Numbered from the stretch's first letter, positions 9,753-19,911 are shown. The stretch: DNA of 64,000 bases from Arenimonas oryziterrae DSM 21050 = YC6267 (GCF_000420545.1 NZ_ATVD01000001.1:124001-188000); one strand, 5' to 3'. The notes: a model not told the origin generated them from the letters alone. Numbers and translations: made by a program.

Positions 9753-11126
9753 TCAGCGTCCTTGCAGCGCACGCTGCTGTTCGAGTTCGACTTTCAGGGC
9801 CGCGACGAGCTCGCCGCGCGGCACCTCGAATTGTTCCTGCCGGCGCAGGTCCTTGACCGTAACCACGCCGCGTTCGGCCTCGGCCTCGCCATACAGCACC
9901 ATGAAGCGGATGCCGGCACGATCGGCGTACTGGAATTGCTTGGCGATCTTTTTCGCCTCCAGCTGCACCTCGGTGTGGATGCCGCCCGCGCGCAGCAGAC
10001 CGGCGATTTCGAGCGAATCGCCCAGGCGCGCTTCGTCCATGAGGCCGACCAGCACTTCGACCGAACTGTCGGCGGTACTCAGGATGCCCGCTTCGCGCAG
10101 CTGCCAAAACAGTCGGGTCGCACCGATCGAAATGCCGACACCGGGCAGTTTCGACTTGGTGTAGCTGCTCGCGAGATTCTCGTAGCGGCCGCCCGAGCAG
10201 ATCGAGCCGATCTGCGGGTAGTCGTCGAGGATGGTTTCGTAGACGGTGCCGGTGTAGTAATCGAGGCCGCGTGCGATGGAGAAATTCAGCGCGTAGTTTT
10301 TTTCCGGAACGCCATAGGCCTTGAGCAGCTCAAGCACGTCGCGCAGTTCGGCGATGCCTTGGGCGAGCATCTCGCTGCCCTGCCCCAAGGCCGCCAGACG
10401 CGCCAGGGCATCGGCATGCGAAGTCGAACGGACCTGCACGAAGGCCAGGATCTTGTCGGCCACCGCGTCGGCCAGCGAAAAGCCGTCGCCGACCAGGGTC
10501 GCACGCACCGCCTCGGCACCGCGCTTGTCGATCTTGTCGACCTCGCGCAGCACCAGCATCTGCTGCTCGCCTTCGGCAATGCCCAGGCCTTCGAAGAAAC
10601 CGCGCAGCAGCTTGCGGTTGTTCAGATGCACGGTGAACGGGCCGATGCCCAGTTCGGAGAACACGGCATGGATGACAGCCGGCATTTCCGCGTCGTAGCG
10701 CACGGACAGCGTGTCCTTGCCGATGACGTCGATATCGCACTGGTAGAACTCGCGAAAACGACCGCGCTGCGCACGTTCGCCGCGATAGACGCGCTGCATC
10801 TGGTAACGACGGAACGGGAACGCGAGATCGTGCTCGTGCTCGGCGACATAGCGCGCGAGCGGCACGGTGAGGTCGAAGCGCAGCGCGAGTTCGGGCGTGC
10901 CGCCCTGTTCCAGGGCACCGGTCGACTGCACGAAATACACCTGGCGCTCGGTTTCGCCGCCGGTCTTGGTCAGCAGTACGTCGGTGAGTTCGAACACGGG
11001 CGTCTCGACCGGCAGGAAGCCGAAGCGCTCGTAATTGCGGCGGATCACGTCGAGCATGCGCTGGAAGGCGATCTGGTCGCGGGGCAACAGCTCCATGACG
11101 CCGGGCGGGGTGCGGGGCTTGATCAA
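9753..11126 (-). CDS. hisS: HisS, histidyl-tRNA synthetase (TTG start)
   Basis: Class II synthetase that charges tRNA-His. Visible are [13 protein letters not shown] (motif 2 entry), [20 protein letters not shown], the histidine-specific [13 protein letters not shown] and a C-terminal anticodon-binding domain. I place the start at TTG 11126 because AGGAG lies 8 nt upstream and the protein then begins [14 protein letters not shown] as in the family (457 aa); a GTG at 11177 is the alternative. A good -10 box, TAAAAT at 11214-11219, lies upstream, but I see no clear -35. Co-transcribed with the ammonia-lyase gene. Confidence 0.92.
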   Translation of the reverse strand: MIKPRTPPGVMELLPRDQIAFQRMLDVIRRNYERFGFLPVETPVFELTDVLLTKTGGETERQVYFVQSTGALEQGGTPELALRFDLTVPLARYVAEHEHDLAFPFRRYQMQRVYRGERAQRGRFREFYQCDIDVIGKDTLSVRYDAEMPAVIHAVFSELGIGPFTVHLNNRKLLRGFFEGLGIAEGEQQMLVLREVDKIDKRGAEAVRATLVGDGFSLADAVADKILAFVQVRSTSHADALARLAALGQGSEMLAQGIAELRDVLELLKAYGVPEKNYALNFSIARGLDYYTGTVYETILDDYPQIGSICSGGRYENLASSYTKSKLPGVGISIGATRLFWQLREAGILSTADSSVEVLVGLMDEARLGDSLEIAGLLRAGGIHTEVQLEAKKIAKQFQYADRAGIRFMVLYGEAEAERGVVTVKDLRRQEQFEVPRGELVAALKVELEQQRALQGR

Positions 11127-11259
11127 GTCCGAAACTCCTCGAATGCGGGACGAGCCTGCCGACCGCGCCACCGGCACGGACGCCGGGCAACGCAGGAGCG
11201 GGCAAAGACGGGCATTTTAGCCACCATCGCCTCATCGTGGCGGCGATGCCCAAACCCGC

Positions 11260-11288
11260 TTGCCTGAACCGGGTCCGATCCTTACAAT
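11260..11288 (+). promoter_or_regulatory. Promoter of the tRNA-Pro gene
   Basis: -35 TTGCCT (11260-11265, 4/6) and -10 TACAAT (11283-11288, 5/6) with a 17-nt spacer. The tRNA begins 14 nt after the -10, a normal distance. Confidence 0.75.
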
Positions 11289-11301
11289 ACGCGGCTTCCC
11301 T

Positions 11302-11378
<77 letters not shown>

Positions 11379-11389
11379 ATAATTCGACA

Positions 11390-11415
11390 AAAAGCCGCCC
11401 TTGGGCGGCTTTTTT
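11390..11415. terminator. Bidirectional intrinsic terminator
   Basis: AGCCGCC/GGCGGCT stem with a CTTG loop, an A-tract on the left and a T-tract on the right. It can end the tRNA transcript on the plus strand and the arg operon on the minus strand (argH stops at 11451). Confidence 0.9.
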
Positions 11416-11450
11416 GTTGGCGCGACCCTCGCGTCCCCGACGCGCCGGAC

Positions 11451-12740
11451 CTACAGGTCGGACAGGCGCGACTTGAGCATCTCCAAACCCAACGCGGCCG
11501 CGGCACCGGGCGAGACCCGCGCGGCCAGGCTGGCTTCGGGATCGGCACCGTGCTGCGGCAACGGCTGTTCAGCCGCCTGCTTGTAGGCCTCGCGGAAGGG
11601 CAGGCCCTGCCCCGCCAGCTCGATCGCACGATCGGTCGCGTACATGCCGTCGTCGATCGCCGCGCGCATCTTGTCGGCGCGCCATTCCATGCGGGCCAGC
11701 AAGGGCGGCACCAGGGCCAACGCCGCCAGGCCGTGGCCGAACGCGTGGATCAGCGAGCCTTTGCTGTACTGCAGATCGCGGTGATAGCCCGAGGGCAGCG
11801 ACAACAGGTGTTCGATCTCGCTGCGCGCGGCGGCCACGGGCGCGTAGCTCGCACGCAGGAGCTCAACGACATCGGGATTGCGCTTGTTGGGCATCAATGA
11901 ACTGCCGGTGGTGTATTCGGCAGGCAGTCCGACGAAACCGAATTCCCCGGTCGTGAACAGGGACAGGTCCCAGGCCAGACGACGCAGGTCGAGCATCGCC
12001 GCACCGAGGGCGTCGATCGCCGCGATCTCGAACTTGCCGCGCGAGAGCTGGGCGTAGATCGGATTGAGCTGCACGCGCGCGAAACCCAGCGCCTGCGTCG
12101 TGTGTTCGCGATCGAGCGGCAGGCTCACGCCATAACCGGCGGCCGTACCCAAGGGATTGGCGTCGATCCAGTCCAGCGCCTGGCGCGCGCGCAGGGCATT
12201 GTCGATGAAGGCTTCGGCGTAACCGGCCTGCCACATCGCGGTCGAGGACACCATCGCGCGCTGCAGATGCGTGTAGCCCGGCATCGGCAGGGCCGGATCG
12301 GAATCCGCGCGAGCCAGGCACACCGCCGCGATGTCGCGGCAGATCGCGTGCACCTGCTGCAAACGATTCTTCAGCCACAGCCGCGAGGCCACCAGCACCT
12401 GGTCGTTGCGGCTGCGACCGGTGTGGATCTTGCGGCCGGTGTCGCCCAGGCGCTCGGTCAGGCGCGCTTCGATCGCAGAATGTCCGTCTTCGTAGCGGTC
12501 GTCGAGCACGAATCGGCCGTCGGCAACATCCGCCGCCAGGACATCGAGTTCGCGCAGCAGGTCGGCGGTTTCCTGCGCGGAAAGCAGCCCGATGCGTCCC
12601 AGTCCTTCGGCATGCGCCTTGCTCGCCTCGATGTCGTAAGGCAGCAGTTCGCGATCGAGCAGCACGTCGCTGCCGGCCAGGAAGGCCATGATCTGGGCGT
12701 CCACGCGCACGCCGTCCTTCTGCCAGAGCAGGTCGCTCAT
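11451..12740 (-). CDS. argH: ArgH, argininosuccinate lyase
   Basis: Last step of arginine synthesis, argininosuccinate to arginine and fumarate. 429 aa. The fumarase-superfamily signature [12 protein letters not shown] holds the catalytic Ser; [18 protein letters not shown] and the catalytic-His region are present. The ATG at 12740 overlaps the argC stop (ATGA). It is the last gene of the arg operon, ahead of a bidirectional terminator. Confidence 0.96.
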   Translation of the reverse strand: MSDLLWQKDGVRVDAQIMAFLAGSDVLLDRELLPYDIEASKAHAEGLGRIGLLSAQETADLLRELDVLAADVADGRFVLDDRYEDGHSAIEARLTERLGDTGRKIHTGRSRNDQVLVASRLWLKNRLQQVHAICRDIAAVCLARADSDPALPMPGYTHLQRAMVSSTAMWQAGYAEAFIDNALRARQALDWIDANPLGTAAGYGVSLPLDREHTTQALGFARVQLNPIYAQLSRGKFEIAAIDALGAAMLDLRRLAWDLSLFTTGEFGFVGLPAEYTTGSSLMPNKRNPDVVELLRASYAPVAAARSEIEHLLSLPSGYHRDLQYSKGSLIHAFGHGLAALALVPPLLARMEWRADKMRAAIDDGMYATDRAIELAGQGLPFREAYKQAAEQPLPQHGADPEASLAARVSPGAAAALGLEMLKSRLSDL

Positions 12741-13681
12741 GGTGATATCCCCGTCAGTTCCGGCAGCCCGAAGGCCAGGTTGAGATTCTGCAGCGCCTGC
12801 GTCGCCGCGCCCTTGAGCAGATTGTCCAGCGTCGCCACCACGACCAGGCGCTGGCCGTCCTCGGACAGCGTGAACCCGCCGATGTCGACGTGATGGCGTC
12901 CCGCGATGCGGCTCACCCAGGGCGCCTCCTCGAGTACGCGCACGAGCGGTTCGGATGCATAGAACTCGCGATACCAAGCCAGGACCGTCTCGCGCGTCGT
13001 CGTCTGCGACAGATGCAGGTTCACGGTCATCGTGATGCCGCGAAAATGCGCGGCGACATGCGGCATGAATTCGACCGGATGCCGCAACTGCCGGCTGACC
13101 TCGCGCTCATGCACATGTCCGGTCAGGGCATAGGGCATGAGGTTGTCGCGCAGTTTTTCCGGATCGTTCTTGTCCGACGTGGCCGTGCCCGCGCCCGAAT
13201 AGCCGGACACGCCGAAACACTGGGCCGGCCCCGCGAGCTGCGCCAGCATCGGCGCGATCGCCAGCTGCATCGCCGTGGCATAGCAGCCGGGGTTGCTGAT
13301 GCGTCGGTGACCGGGCGCCTGCGCGCGGGTCAGTTCGGGCAAGCCGTAGTACCAGTCGTCGTCGAACCGATAGTCGGCCGACAGGTCGAGCAGCACGGTG
13401 TTCGGTGCGGCGAGCGCCGTGGCCTCGGCGAATTCGGCGGCCTTGCCGTTTGGCAGGGCGAGCACGAGGGCATCGGCATCGGCGGCCGCAGCGTCCTGCG
13501 GTCCGAACGAGACATAGCTCATATCGCCCGAATACCCGTCCTCATGCTCGGCAAGGCGCTGGCCCACGCGTTCGCGCGAAGACACGAAGGCGAGCTCGAA
13601 TTGCGGATGTGCGCCGATGAGCCGGATCAGCTCGCTGCCGACATACCCCCGCGCGCCGACAAGGCCGATGCGCAGGCTCAT
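12737..13681 (-). CDS. argC: ArgC, N-acetyl-gamma-glutamyl-phosphate reductase
   Basis: NADPH-dependent reduction of N-acetylglutamyl phosphate to the semialdehyde. 314 aa. The Rossmann start is [18 protein letters not shown], and the catalytic Cys is in [25 protein letters not shown] and HVHEREVSR match the family. The start at 13681 gives an ATGA overlap with the upstream acetyltransferase gene. Confidence 0.95.
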   Translation of the reverse strand: MSLRIGLVGARGYVGSELIRLIGAHPQFELAFVSSRERVGQRLAEHEDGYSGDMSYVSFGPQDAAAADADALVLALPNGKAAEFAEATALAAPNTVLLDLSADYRFDDDWYYGLPELTRAQAPGHRRISNPGCYATAMQLAIAPMLAQLAGPAQCFGVSGYSGAGTATSDKNDPEKLRDNLMPYALTGHVHEREVSRQLRHPVEFMPHVAAHFRGITMTVNLHLSQTTTRETVLAWYREFYASEPLVRVLEEAPWVSRIAGRHHVDIGGFTLSEDGQRLVVVATLDNLLKGAATQALQNLNLAFGLPELTGISP

Positions 13682-14292
13682 GCCGGCGTCGCCGGTTCGT
13701 CGAGCTTGTATTGCAGATGCTTGCGCACGGCCGGCCATTCCGAATCGAGGATCGAGAACACCACGGTGTCTCGGCGGGTGCCGTCGGGCATGATCATGTG
13801 ATTGCGCAGCACGCCGTCCTGTTTGGCACCGAGACGGGCGATGGCGTTGCGCGAGCGATGATTGAACCAGCTCGTGCGGAACTCCACGGCGATCGCCCCC
13901 AGCGTCTCGAACGCATGCGCGAGCAGCAGCAGTTTGGCCTCGGTATTGAGCGCCGTGCGCTGCACGCTCGCCGCGTACCAGGTCCAGCCGATCTCGACGC
14001 GACGGTTGTCGGCGTCGATATTGCCGTAGCGGGTCGAGCCGACGACCGCACCCTGCGCGTCCTTGACCACGAAGGCCATCGCCTTGCCGAGCTCGCGCTG
14101 TGCAAGCGCGGTTTCGACATAGGTCTGCGCCTTGTCGGGCGACGGCACGGCGGTGTACCAGAGCTTCCAGAGGTCGCCGTCGGTCGCCGCCACGCCAAGC
14201 GTCTCGACATGCTCGAGCGCAAGCGGCTCAAGGCGGACATGCTGACCGGCCAAGGTCACCGGCTTCACCCAGGGGGAATTGCCTGCAGTCAT
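13678..14292 (-). CDS. GNAT N-acetyltransferase in the arg operon (RimJ-like)
   Basis: A 204-aa GNAT protein of the RimJ/RimL type (COG1670-like): an N-terminal LRLEPL-type strand ([14 protein letters not shown]), a central [20 protein letters not shown] segment and [14 protein letters not shown], where CoA binds. Substrate unknown. As I recall, Xanthomonas arg operons also have an acetyltransferase between argB and argC, so it may be conserved here. It is not needed for the standard pathway, because acetylglutamate synthesis is already in the fused ArgB. Two nt separate it from argB. Confidence 0.82.
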   Translation of the reverse strand: MTAGNSPWVKPVTLAGQHVRLEPLALEHVETLGVAATDGDLWKLWYTAVPSPDKAQTYVETALAQRELGKAMAFVVKDAQGAVVGSTRYGNIDADNRRVEIGWTWYAASVQRTALNTEAKLLLLAHAFETLGAIAVEFRTSWFNHRSRNAIARLGAKQDGVLRNHMIMPDGTRRDTVVFSILDSEWPAVRKHLQYKLDEPATPA

Positions 14293-14294
14293 CG

Positions 14295-15602
14295 TCAGCC
14301 CTTCAGCGTGGCCGGGCGCGCCCGGCAATGGTCGACAGCGAAGCGGATGTCGTCGAACGATTCCAGTCCGTACCAGAATACATTCCACTTCTCGCCTTTG
14401 TGGCAGCCATCGGCTTCATCGAAATAGAAATCGTTGATGGCATTGTCGGCGCGCGAGCGCCAGAACAGACGCTCGACCTCGTGGCGCATGACCTGCCAGG
14501 CGGCGCGACCGAGGCCTTCGCCCTGGGCATCCTCGCTGACCGCGAACTTGTCCAGGTGAGGAATACCCTCCTCCAGCGTGAGGATCAGCGCGGCGCGGTA
14601 GTGCTCGCTGTAGTAGATGCGATAGGGCTGGGTGGTCTCGAAATAGTCGAGCTTGAGCTTGCGCCCGAATCCGGACTCGACCAGGGTTTGCAGGCGATCG
14701 CGATCCACCTGCGACCAGTCCGTCGCGCACAGGATCTTCTCGCCACGACGCACGAGGGTGCCGGAGCCGCGGTGGGTAAACAATTCCTTCGCCAGCTCGT
14801 CGGGCTTGGTGATCGACACCGACGACGACGGCGGCAACGCCATCAGCAGATCGTGGATCTGTTCGATCTTCACGCGCATGCCCGAATGCAGCCAGTCCTG
14901 CTGCATCAGTTCCTCGTATTCGGTGCTGAGGTTGATCGAGTCGATGAGGCGGCCGTCGCCATCGAGCAGGCCGCCGGTACCGGTCAGGAACACGATCTTG
15001 TAGGGCTGCAGCTCCTTGACCAGGTCGTTCGCGGCCCAGTCGGCATTGATATTGAGGATCTGCCCGCTCGCGGTTTCGCCCATGGACGCGATGACCGGGA
15101 TGGACCCGTTCTTGATCGCGGCGTGGATGGCTTCGGTATGCACGGCATTGACCTTCCCGACCAGTCCGTATTTCTTGCGATTGAGAAACACCGATTCGAA
15201 CACGCCGCCGATGACCGAGGTCGCGCGCACGCCATCTTCAACGAGGGCGTCAACGAGACGACGGTTCTGCTGCTGGAATACGCGGCGCACGACCGCCAGG
15301 CCTTCGGGCGAAGTGACGCGCAGGCCGTCGGCGACCTGTTTCTCGATGCCGGCAGCCTGCATTTCCTCGTCGAGCTGCGGGCCGGCGCCGTGCACGACGA
15401 TCGGCGTCAGACCGACCTGCTGCAGGAACCCAAGCGAGGACACCAGCGCGTCGAGCTCGTCGCGCAGGATCGCGCCGCCGACCTTGACCACGGCGAAGCG
15501 CGCGGCGTCCAGCTGCGAGAAGCGCTTGAGGTATTGCTGGATCTCCTTGGCACTGGCCATGTTGGAGAGCAGCCGGACGATGGTGGTGCGGGTGTCGTTC
15601 AT
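14295..15602 (-). CDS. argB: Bifunctional N-acetylglutamate synthase/kinase (NAGS-K)
   Basis: A 435-aa fusion that makes N-acetylglutamate from acetyl-CoA and glutamate and then phosphorylates it. Residues ~25-280 are an amino-acid kinase domain ([37 protein letters not shown]). Residues ~290-435 are a GNAT domain of the vertebrate-NAGS type (YLDKFAV-like [33 protein letters not shown]). This arrangement is known from Xanthomonas and mycobacterial/animal-like NAGS. The ATG at 15602 gives the family N-terminus; it follows argE' by 4 nt. Confidence 0.93.
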   Translation of the reverse strand: MNDTRTTIVRLLSNMASAKEIQQYLKRFSQLDAARFAVVKVGGAILRDELDALVSSLGFLQQVGLTPIVVHGAGPQLDEEMQAAGIEKQVADGLRVTSPEGLAVVRRVFQQQNRRLVDALVEDGVRATSVIGGVFESVFLNRKKYGLVGKVNAVHTEAIHAAIKNGSIPVIASMGETASGQILNINADWAANDLVKELQPYKIVFLTGTGGLLDGDGRLIDSINLSTEYEELMQQDWLHSGMRVKIEQIHDLLMALPPSSSVSITKPDELAKELFTHRGSGTLVRRGEKILCATDWSQVDRDRLQTLVESGFGRKLKLDYFETTQPYRIYYSEHYRAALILTLEEGIPHLDKFAVSEDAQGEGLGRAAWQVMRHEVERLFWRSRADNAINDFYFDEADGCHKGEKWNVFWYGLESFDDIRFAVDHCRARPATLKG

Positions 15603-15606
15603 GGCA

Positions 15607-16689
15607 TCAGCCGAAAATGCGTTGATAGGTGGCCGCCACGGCGGCGAGCTGGTCGAGCGCGACCCACTCGTCGGCGGAATGCGCTTGCGCGATGTCGCCC
15701 GGGCCATAGACAAGCGCGGTCAGGCCAGCGGCAGAAAACAGCGAAGCCTCGGTCCAGAAGTCGACGGCGTTGCCAATCGGCAGGCCAAGCGAATCGGCGA
15801 GGTCGCGGGCCTCGAGGCGACGGTTTTCCGCGTTCGCCACATCGCCCGAGGGCAAGGGCGGACCCCGGAAGGTTTCCTCGTACTCGGCCAGCGCGGCCAG
15901 GTCGGCGAAGCCGCGAAAATTCGCGTGCAGGGTTTCGAAATCCTGCGATGGCAGCGGCCGGAAGCCGAAGCGAACCTCGGCCGAGGGCGCGATCATGTTC
16001 GCCTTGATGCCGCCTTCGACGCGACCGATATTGAAACGCAGACCGGTCAGTCCGCCGAAACGCTGATGCGACAGCGCGCCGACATGATCGAGCGCCATGC
16101 CACCCCAACGCATCGCCTGATGCAGGGCGCTCAGCTCCATCGCATTCGCGTTCGATGCGTGACCGGCCTGGCCCTTGAACGCCATGCGCACGGAAACGAT
16201 GCCGCGATGGGCGAGCACCGCTTCGGCCATCGTCGGCTCGGCCACGATAACCTCACGAAAGCCATGATCGGTCTTGAGGAACCCAGGAATGCAGCGCGCG
16301 TCGTTGGCCTCTTCGTCCGTACTGAACAGGAAGGCCGCCGGACCCGTCGTCGCTTCCGCCGCGGCGAGCAGGCAGGCCGCGGCCCCTTTGATGTCGCAGG
16401 CGCCCAGGCCGATCGCACGATCGCCCGTCACCCGCAATTTCAGCGGATCCGCCGTCCACGCCGGCGAACTCGGCACGGTGTCCAGATGCACGTTGAACAG
16501 CCTCGGTGAGTCCCCCCGCACGGCCAGCAGGGACACGGCGCCGGCGCCGTAGTCGACCACGTCGATGCGGAAGCCCGGCAGGCTGGCGCGCAGATAGTCG
16601 AAAATACCGCCGGTGCCGATCGCGCGCGGCGGATTGCGGGTGTCGAATCCGACGAGGGCTTCGAGGTGCTTGAGGACAGGGTTCAACAT
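15607..16689 (-). CDS. ArgE', N-acetyl-L-citrulline deacetylase
   Basis: M20-family zinc amidohydrolase, 360 aa. It has the metal ligand segment [19 protein letters not shown] with the bridging Asp, and STDEEAND with the catalytic Glu. In Xanthomonas the homologue removes acetate from N-acetylcitrulline rather than N-acetylornithine; here it sits between argG and argB in an operon containing argF', so the same substrate is inferred. The 16689 ATG was chosen over a GTG-type extension because it begins the family N-terminus. Confidence 0.9.
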   Translation of the reverse strand: MLNPVLKHLEALVGFDTRNPPRAIGTGGIFDYLRASLPGFRIDVVDYGAGAVSLLAVRGDSPRLFNVHLDTVPSSPAWTADPLKLRVTGDRAIGLGACDIKGAAACLLAAAEATTGPAAFLFSTDEEANDARCIPGFLKTDHGFREVIVAEPTMAEAVLAHRGIVSVRMAFKGQAGHASNANAMELSALHQAMRWGGMALDHVGALSHQRFGGLTGLRFNIGRVEGGIKANMIAPSAEVRFGFRPLPSQDFETLHANFRGFADLAALAEYEETFRGPPLPSGDVANAENRRLEARDLADSLGLPIGNAVDFWTEASLFSAAGLTALVYGPGDIAQAHSADEWVALDQLAAVAATYQRIFG

Positions 16690-16697
16690 GACATTCC

Positions 16698-17894
16698 TTA
16701 CCGGTTGACCTCGGCCCACAAGGTGCTGCTCATGCCGTACAGGCGGATGAAACCTTCCGCCTCCGCCACGCCCCAGTCTGCCGATTGCGCATAGGTCGCG
16801 CCCTTGGCATTGAGAATATGCGGCGACGACACAGCGACGGCCTGGACGCTGCCGCCCTGCGATTCCAGCGTGACTTCGCCATTGACCTTGCGCTGGCTGG
16901 AGGCCAGGAAGGCTTCCAGATCTGACTTCAACGGATCGTGGTAGAAGCCTTCATAGACCAGCTCGACCCACTGCTTGGCGACGGCGGGCTTGAAGCGGTT
17001 CTGTGCCTTGGTCAGCACGGTTTCCTCGAGCGCGCGATGCGCCGCGAGCAGCGAGACCAGACCCGGCGCCTCGAAAATGATGCGGCCCTTGAGACCGATC
17101 GTCGTATCGCCGGTATACATGCCGCGGCCTACGCCGTAGCGGGCGAACAGCTGATTGAGTCTGGCCAGCATGAGATGACCGGGCAGGCGCTCGCCATCGA
17201 GCGATACCGCTTCGCCGTTCTCGAAACCGATCTTCACCTGCAAGGCTTGCGTCGGCCACTCGGCACGCGGCGCGCACCAGCCGCGTGCCCCCTCGCCCGG
17301 CGCCTGCCAACGATCGATCTCGCCGCCGGACATGGTCAGGCCGAGCAGGTTCTCGTTGATCGTGTAGGCCTTCTGCTTGGCGCGCACGCCGAAACCGCGT
17401 TCTTCGAGGTATTGCTGCTCGTAGGCGCGCGTCTGCGTGTGTTCCTTCTGGATTTCGCGGATCGGCGCGACGATCGTGTAGTCGCCGAGCGCCTTGACGG
17501 CGAGATCGAAGCGCACCTGGTCGTTGCCCATGCCGGTGCAGCCGTGCGCGATGAGCTTCGTTCCCAGTTCCCGGCAGCGTGCGATCGCCGCTTCGACGAT
17601 GAGATAGCGATCCGACACCAGCAAGGGATACTGCCCCTGGTAGCCCTCGCCCGCCCAGACGAAGGGCTTGACGAAACCGGCCCAGATCGCCGGCCCGCCG
17701 TCGACGGTCACGTGCGAGGCGACGCCCAGCTCTGCGGCCCGCTGCTCGATGAAAGCGCGCTCCTCGGCATCGACGCCGCCGGTGTCGGCGAACACCGTAT
17801 GCACGGCATACCCGCGTTCCTGCAGGTAAGGCACGCAGAAGCTGGTGTCGAGGCCGCCGGAGAAGGCGAGGACGATGTCTTTCTTGTCGGTCAT
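16698..17894 (-). CDS. argG: ArgG, argininosuccinate synthase
   Basis: ATP-dependent condensation of citrulline and aspartate. 398 aa. N-terminal PP-loop [29 protein letters not shown] and [12 protein letters not shown] fit the divergent Xanthomonas-type ArgG. It lies between argF' and argE' in the operon. The gap to argF' holds a REP-like hairpin. Confidence 0.95.
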   Translation of the reverse strand: MTDKKDIVLAFSGGLDTSFCVPYLQERGYAVHTVFADTGGVDAEERAFIEQRAAELGVASHVTVDGGPAIWAGFVKPFVWAGEGYQGQYPLLVSDRYLIVEAAIARCRELGTKLIAHGCTGMGNDQVRFDLAVKALGDYTIVAPIREIQKEHTQTRAYEQQYLEERGFGVRAKQKAYTINENLLGLTMSGGEIDRWQAPGEGARGWCAPRAEWPTQALQVKIGFENGEAVSLDGERLPGHLMLARLNQLFARYGVGRGMYTGDTTIGLKGRIIFEAPGLVSLLAAHRALEETVLTKAQNRFKPAVAKQWVELVYEGFYHDPLKSDLEAFLASSQRKVNGEVTLESQGGSVQAVAVSSPHILNAKGATYAQSADWGVAEAEGFIRLYGMSSTLWAEVNR

Positions 17895-17914
17895 TTCAAC
17901 ATTTCCTGAAGAGT

Positions 17915-17951
17915 CCCCTCGCCCGCCTGCGGGAGAGGGTTAGGGTGAGGG
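17915..17951. repeat. CCCTCACC/GGGAGAGGG-type repeat, copy 1
   Basis: A hairpin CCCTCGCCCGC/GCGGGAGAGGG followed by TTAGGGTGAGGG, lying between argG and argF' inside the arg operon. The same motif recurs at 25042 and, in shortened form, at 28365. It is a common intergenic repeat type in proteobacterial genomes and may stabilise mRNA. Confidence 0.75.
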
Positions 17952-17960
17952 CATGCAGCA

Positions 17961-18965
17961 CTACTGATTGGCCAATGCCGCCATGATCGCCTTCTGCACA
18001 TGCAGGCGGTTCTCCGCTTCCTCGATGGCGATACAGGCCGGCGAATCCATGACGGCGTCGGTCGCCTTGATATTCCTTCGCAGCGGCAGGCAATGGCTGA
18101 AGACGCCGCTGTTGGTGAGAGCCATCTTGGCTTCGTCGACGATGAAGTGTTTGTACTGGTCGCGGATCGGCTTTTCCTGCTCCCAGTTGCCGAAATACGG
18201 CAGCGCGCCCCAGCTCTTGGCGTAGACGACGTCGGCGCCGGCGTAGGCGCTCGCAATATCGTGGCTGACCTGCAGCGAGCCGCCGCTTTCGGCGACGTTC
18301 TGTTCCGCCCAGCCCATGTAGCGTTCGTCGAGGATGTAGTCGGGCGTCGGGCACAGCAGGGTCACGTCCATGCCCATCCGCGTGGCGATGGTCAGCGCCG
18401 AATTCGCCACGGCGGTGTTCAGGGCCTTCGGATGATAGGTCCACGTGAGCACGTATTTCTTGCCGCGCAGATCGCTCGTGCCAAATTTTTCCTGCAAGGC
18501 GAGGATGTGCGCGAGCTCCTGGCAAGGATGGGTGATGGTCTCGAGATTGATGACCGGCACCGTCGAATATTTCGCGAAACCACGCAGCACCTGGTCCTCG
18601 CGATCAAACGACCAGTCCTGGAATTTCGGAAACGCGCGCACGGCGATCAGGTCCACGTAGCGCGACAGCACCCGGGCGACCTCGGCGATATGTTCCTCGG
18701 TCTCGCCATCCATGACCGAACCGAGCTTGAACTCGATCGGCCAGGCATCCTTGCCCGGCTGCAGCACGACCGCATGGCCACCGAGCTGGAACGCGCCGAG
18801 CTCGAAACTCGTGCGCGTCCGCAGCGACGGATTGAAGAACACCAGGGCGATGCTCTTGCCCTTGAGCTGATCGCCGGCCTTGCTGCGCTTGAACGCCGCG
18901 GCCTGCGCCAGCAGCGCGTCGAGCTCGGAGCGGGACCAGTCCTGGGTGTTGAGGAAGTGCTTCAT
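17961..18965 (-). CDS. argF': ArgF', N-acetylornithine carbamoyltransferase
   Basis: Transfers the carbamoyl group to N-acetylornithine, giving N-acetylcitrulline. 334 aa. Carbamoyl-phosphate loop FFNPSLRTRTSFE, the AOTCase-specific LQPGKDAWPIEF loop in place of the ornithine enzyme's, HPCQELAHI, and HCLPLRRNIKATD with the lysine that is carboxylated in the Xanthomonas enzyme. First structural gene of the operon; preceded by a leader ORF and a terminator hairpin that end only 27 nt before its ATG. Confidence 0.95.
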   Translation of the reverse strand: MKHFLNTQDWSRSELDALLAQAAAFKRSKAGDQLKGKSIALVFFNPSLRTRTSFELGAFQLGGHAVVLQPGKDAWPIEFKLGSVMDGETEEHIAEVARVLSRYVDLIAVRAFPKFQDWSFDREDQVLRGFAKYSTVPVINLETITHPCQELAHILALQEKFGTSDLRGKKYVLTWTYHPKALNTAVANSALTIATRMGMDVTLLCPTPDYILDERYMGWAEQNVAESGGSLQVSHDIASAYAGADVVYAKSWGALPYFGNWEQEKPIRDQYKHFIVDEAKMALTNSGVFSHCLPLRRNIKATDAVMDSPACIAIEEAENRLHVQKAIMAALANQ

Positions 18966-18991
18966 TGGGAATTCCTGAGGATAGAAAGCAA

Positions 18992-19070
18992 AAAAGCCCA
19001 GCGCGAGGCTGGGCTTTTCCGGTGTACGCGTGATGACGTCCGGTTACCCAGCTGGCGTGTGGGGTTCCGG
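18992..19070 (-). promoter_or_regulatory. Putative arginine attenuator (1:2, 2:3 and 3:4 hairpins)
   Basis: Four pairing segments on the minus strand. Segments 3 (19018-19008, AAAAGCCCAGC) and 4 (19002-18992, GCTGGGCTTTT) form an 11-bp terminator with loop CTCGC followed by a T-run. Segment 2 (19052-19046, GCTGGGT, last two leader codons) repeats the sequence of segment 4 and can pair with GCCCAGC of segment 3, making an antiterminator. Segment 1 (19070-19062, CCGG..ACCC) pairs with GGGT..CCGG (19049-19040) around the leader stop. This matches the logic of ribosome-mediated attenuation. The pairing is seen in the sequence; the function is inferred. Confidence 0.6.
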
Positions 19071-19148
19071 TCGGCGAGCGCGCGAGGTCATGCCTGCCGC
19101 CATGTAGGCAGAGGTCAGGACGTCGGCGTTGGCCAGGAGGGTCTTCAT
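19044..19148 (-). CDS. Candidate arg leader peptide (34 aa)
   Basis: A short ORF starting MKTLLANADVL, with three Arg codons in four (CGC GCT CGC CGA, codons 23-26) just before the hairpin region, and ending in TAA inside segment 2 of the attenuator. No Shine-Dalgarno; the -10 box is 9 nt upstream, so it would be almost leaderless. Its first ten bases (CCCAATGAAG) match those around the argF' start, so it may alternatively be a partial duplication of that start region. Nothing of its length is in databases I can recall. Confidence 0.5.
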   Translation of the reverse strand: MKTLLANADVLTSAYMAAGMTSRARRPEPHTPAG

Positions 19149-19157
19149 TGGGGACGA

Positions 19158-19186
19158 AGTATTGCAGCCTTCGGTTAGAGCCGCAA
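19158..19186 (-). promoter_or_regulatory. Predicted arg operon promoter
   Basis: -35 TTGCGG (19181-19186, 3/6) and -10 AATACT (19158-19163, 4/6) with a 17-nt spacer. It begins inside the last codons of the upstream glycine-zipper gene. Modest matches, but spacing is ideal and the position fits the leader ORF. Confidence 0.5.
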
Positions 19187-19187
19187 C

Positions 19188-19733
19188 TCAGCGGTAACCG
19201 ATCGACGAGATTTCGGGCGTGACCGAGACCCGCACCCGCAGGCGGTTTCCGGGGTCGTAGGGCAGTCGCGACATGTATTTTTCGCCCTTGTACACGTATT
19301 CCACGTCGTAGCCGACGACGCGCCGCTCCTCCCGCTCGACCTCGACCGTGCGGCAGCGGCCGCTGCTGGCCGAGCCGTTGTTGCGGTCGATGTTGCGGCC
19401 GATCACCGCGCCGGCCACGGCGCCGGCGACCGTCGCGGCCTTGCGGCCATCGCCCTTGCCGACCTGATTGCCCAAGGCGCCGCCGACCACCGCACCGGCG
19501 ACCGTGCCGCCAGTCGGGTTGCCGCCATCGCGAACGGCTTGCCCCTCGCACCGTTGTTCCGGCGTGCGGATGCGGAAGGTCTCGAACGCCGGACGTGCGC
19601 GCAGGACCTGCGCATAGCCGTAGGTCACGTTCTCGTCGGGACCGCGGCCCTGCCCTTGCGACTGCGCCGCGGCCATACCCGACGATCCGGCCAGCAGGAC
19701 CAGGACGGCGACACGGGCAAACAAGCGTTCCAT
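19188..19733 (-). CDS. Exported glycine-zipper (2TM) protein
   Basis: 181 aa with a signal peptide (MERLFARVAVLVLLAG, cleavage near AAA-QS) and no lipobox. The middle has a glycine-zipper repeat (GGTVAGAVVGGALGNQVG, then AATVAGAVAGAVIGRNI), as in the Rickettsia 17-kDa antigen/SlyB group, which associates with the outer membrane. The C-terminal part (GYDVEYVYKGEKYMSRLPYDPG) is a region often found with it. The ATG at 19733 has a good GGAGAG site; a longer reading frame upstream lacks one. Role unknown, probably envelope integrity. Confidence 0.8.
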   Translation of the reverse strand: MERLFARVAVLVLLAGSSGMAAAQSQGQGRGPDENVTYGYAQVLRARPAFETFRIRTPEQRCEGQAVRDGGNPTGGTVAGAVVGGALGNQVGKGDGRKAATVAGAVAGAVIGRNIDRNNGSASSGRCRTVEVEREERRVVGYDVEYVYKGEKYMSRLPYDPGNRLRVRVSVTPEISSIGYR

Positions 19734-19877
19734 GGATTTCTCTCCTGAATCTGGGGCCGGGCAAATGTGATCAGGTTCCAGGGCCCATCGGCGGTGCGTC
19801 CCGTTTCCCTTCGGGTAGCGCAGCGGCATGCACTGGATTCAAGCACCCCCTCACTGAACCCGAACCCAAGATTTCCG

Positions 19878-19905
19878 TTAAGGGCAAGGCAAGCCTTGCT
19901 AAACT
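19878..19905 (+). promoter_or_regulatory. Predicted cysS promoter, leaderless type
   Basis: -10 TAAACT (19900-19905) ends 6 nt before the cysS ATG, with a weak -35 TTAAGG (19878-19883) 16 nt upstream. There is no Shine-Dalgarno, so the transcript would start at or very near the ATG. Confidence 0.45.
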
Positions 19906-19911
19906 GCCGAC

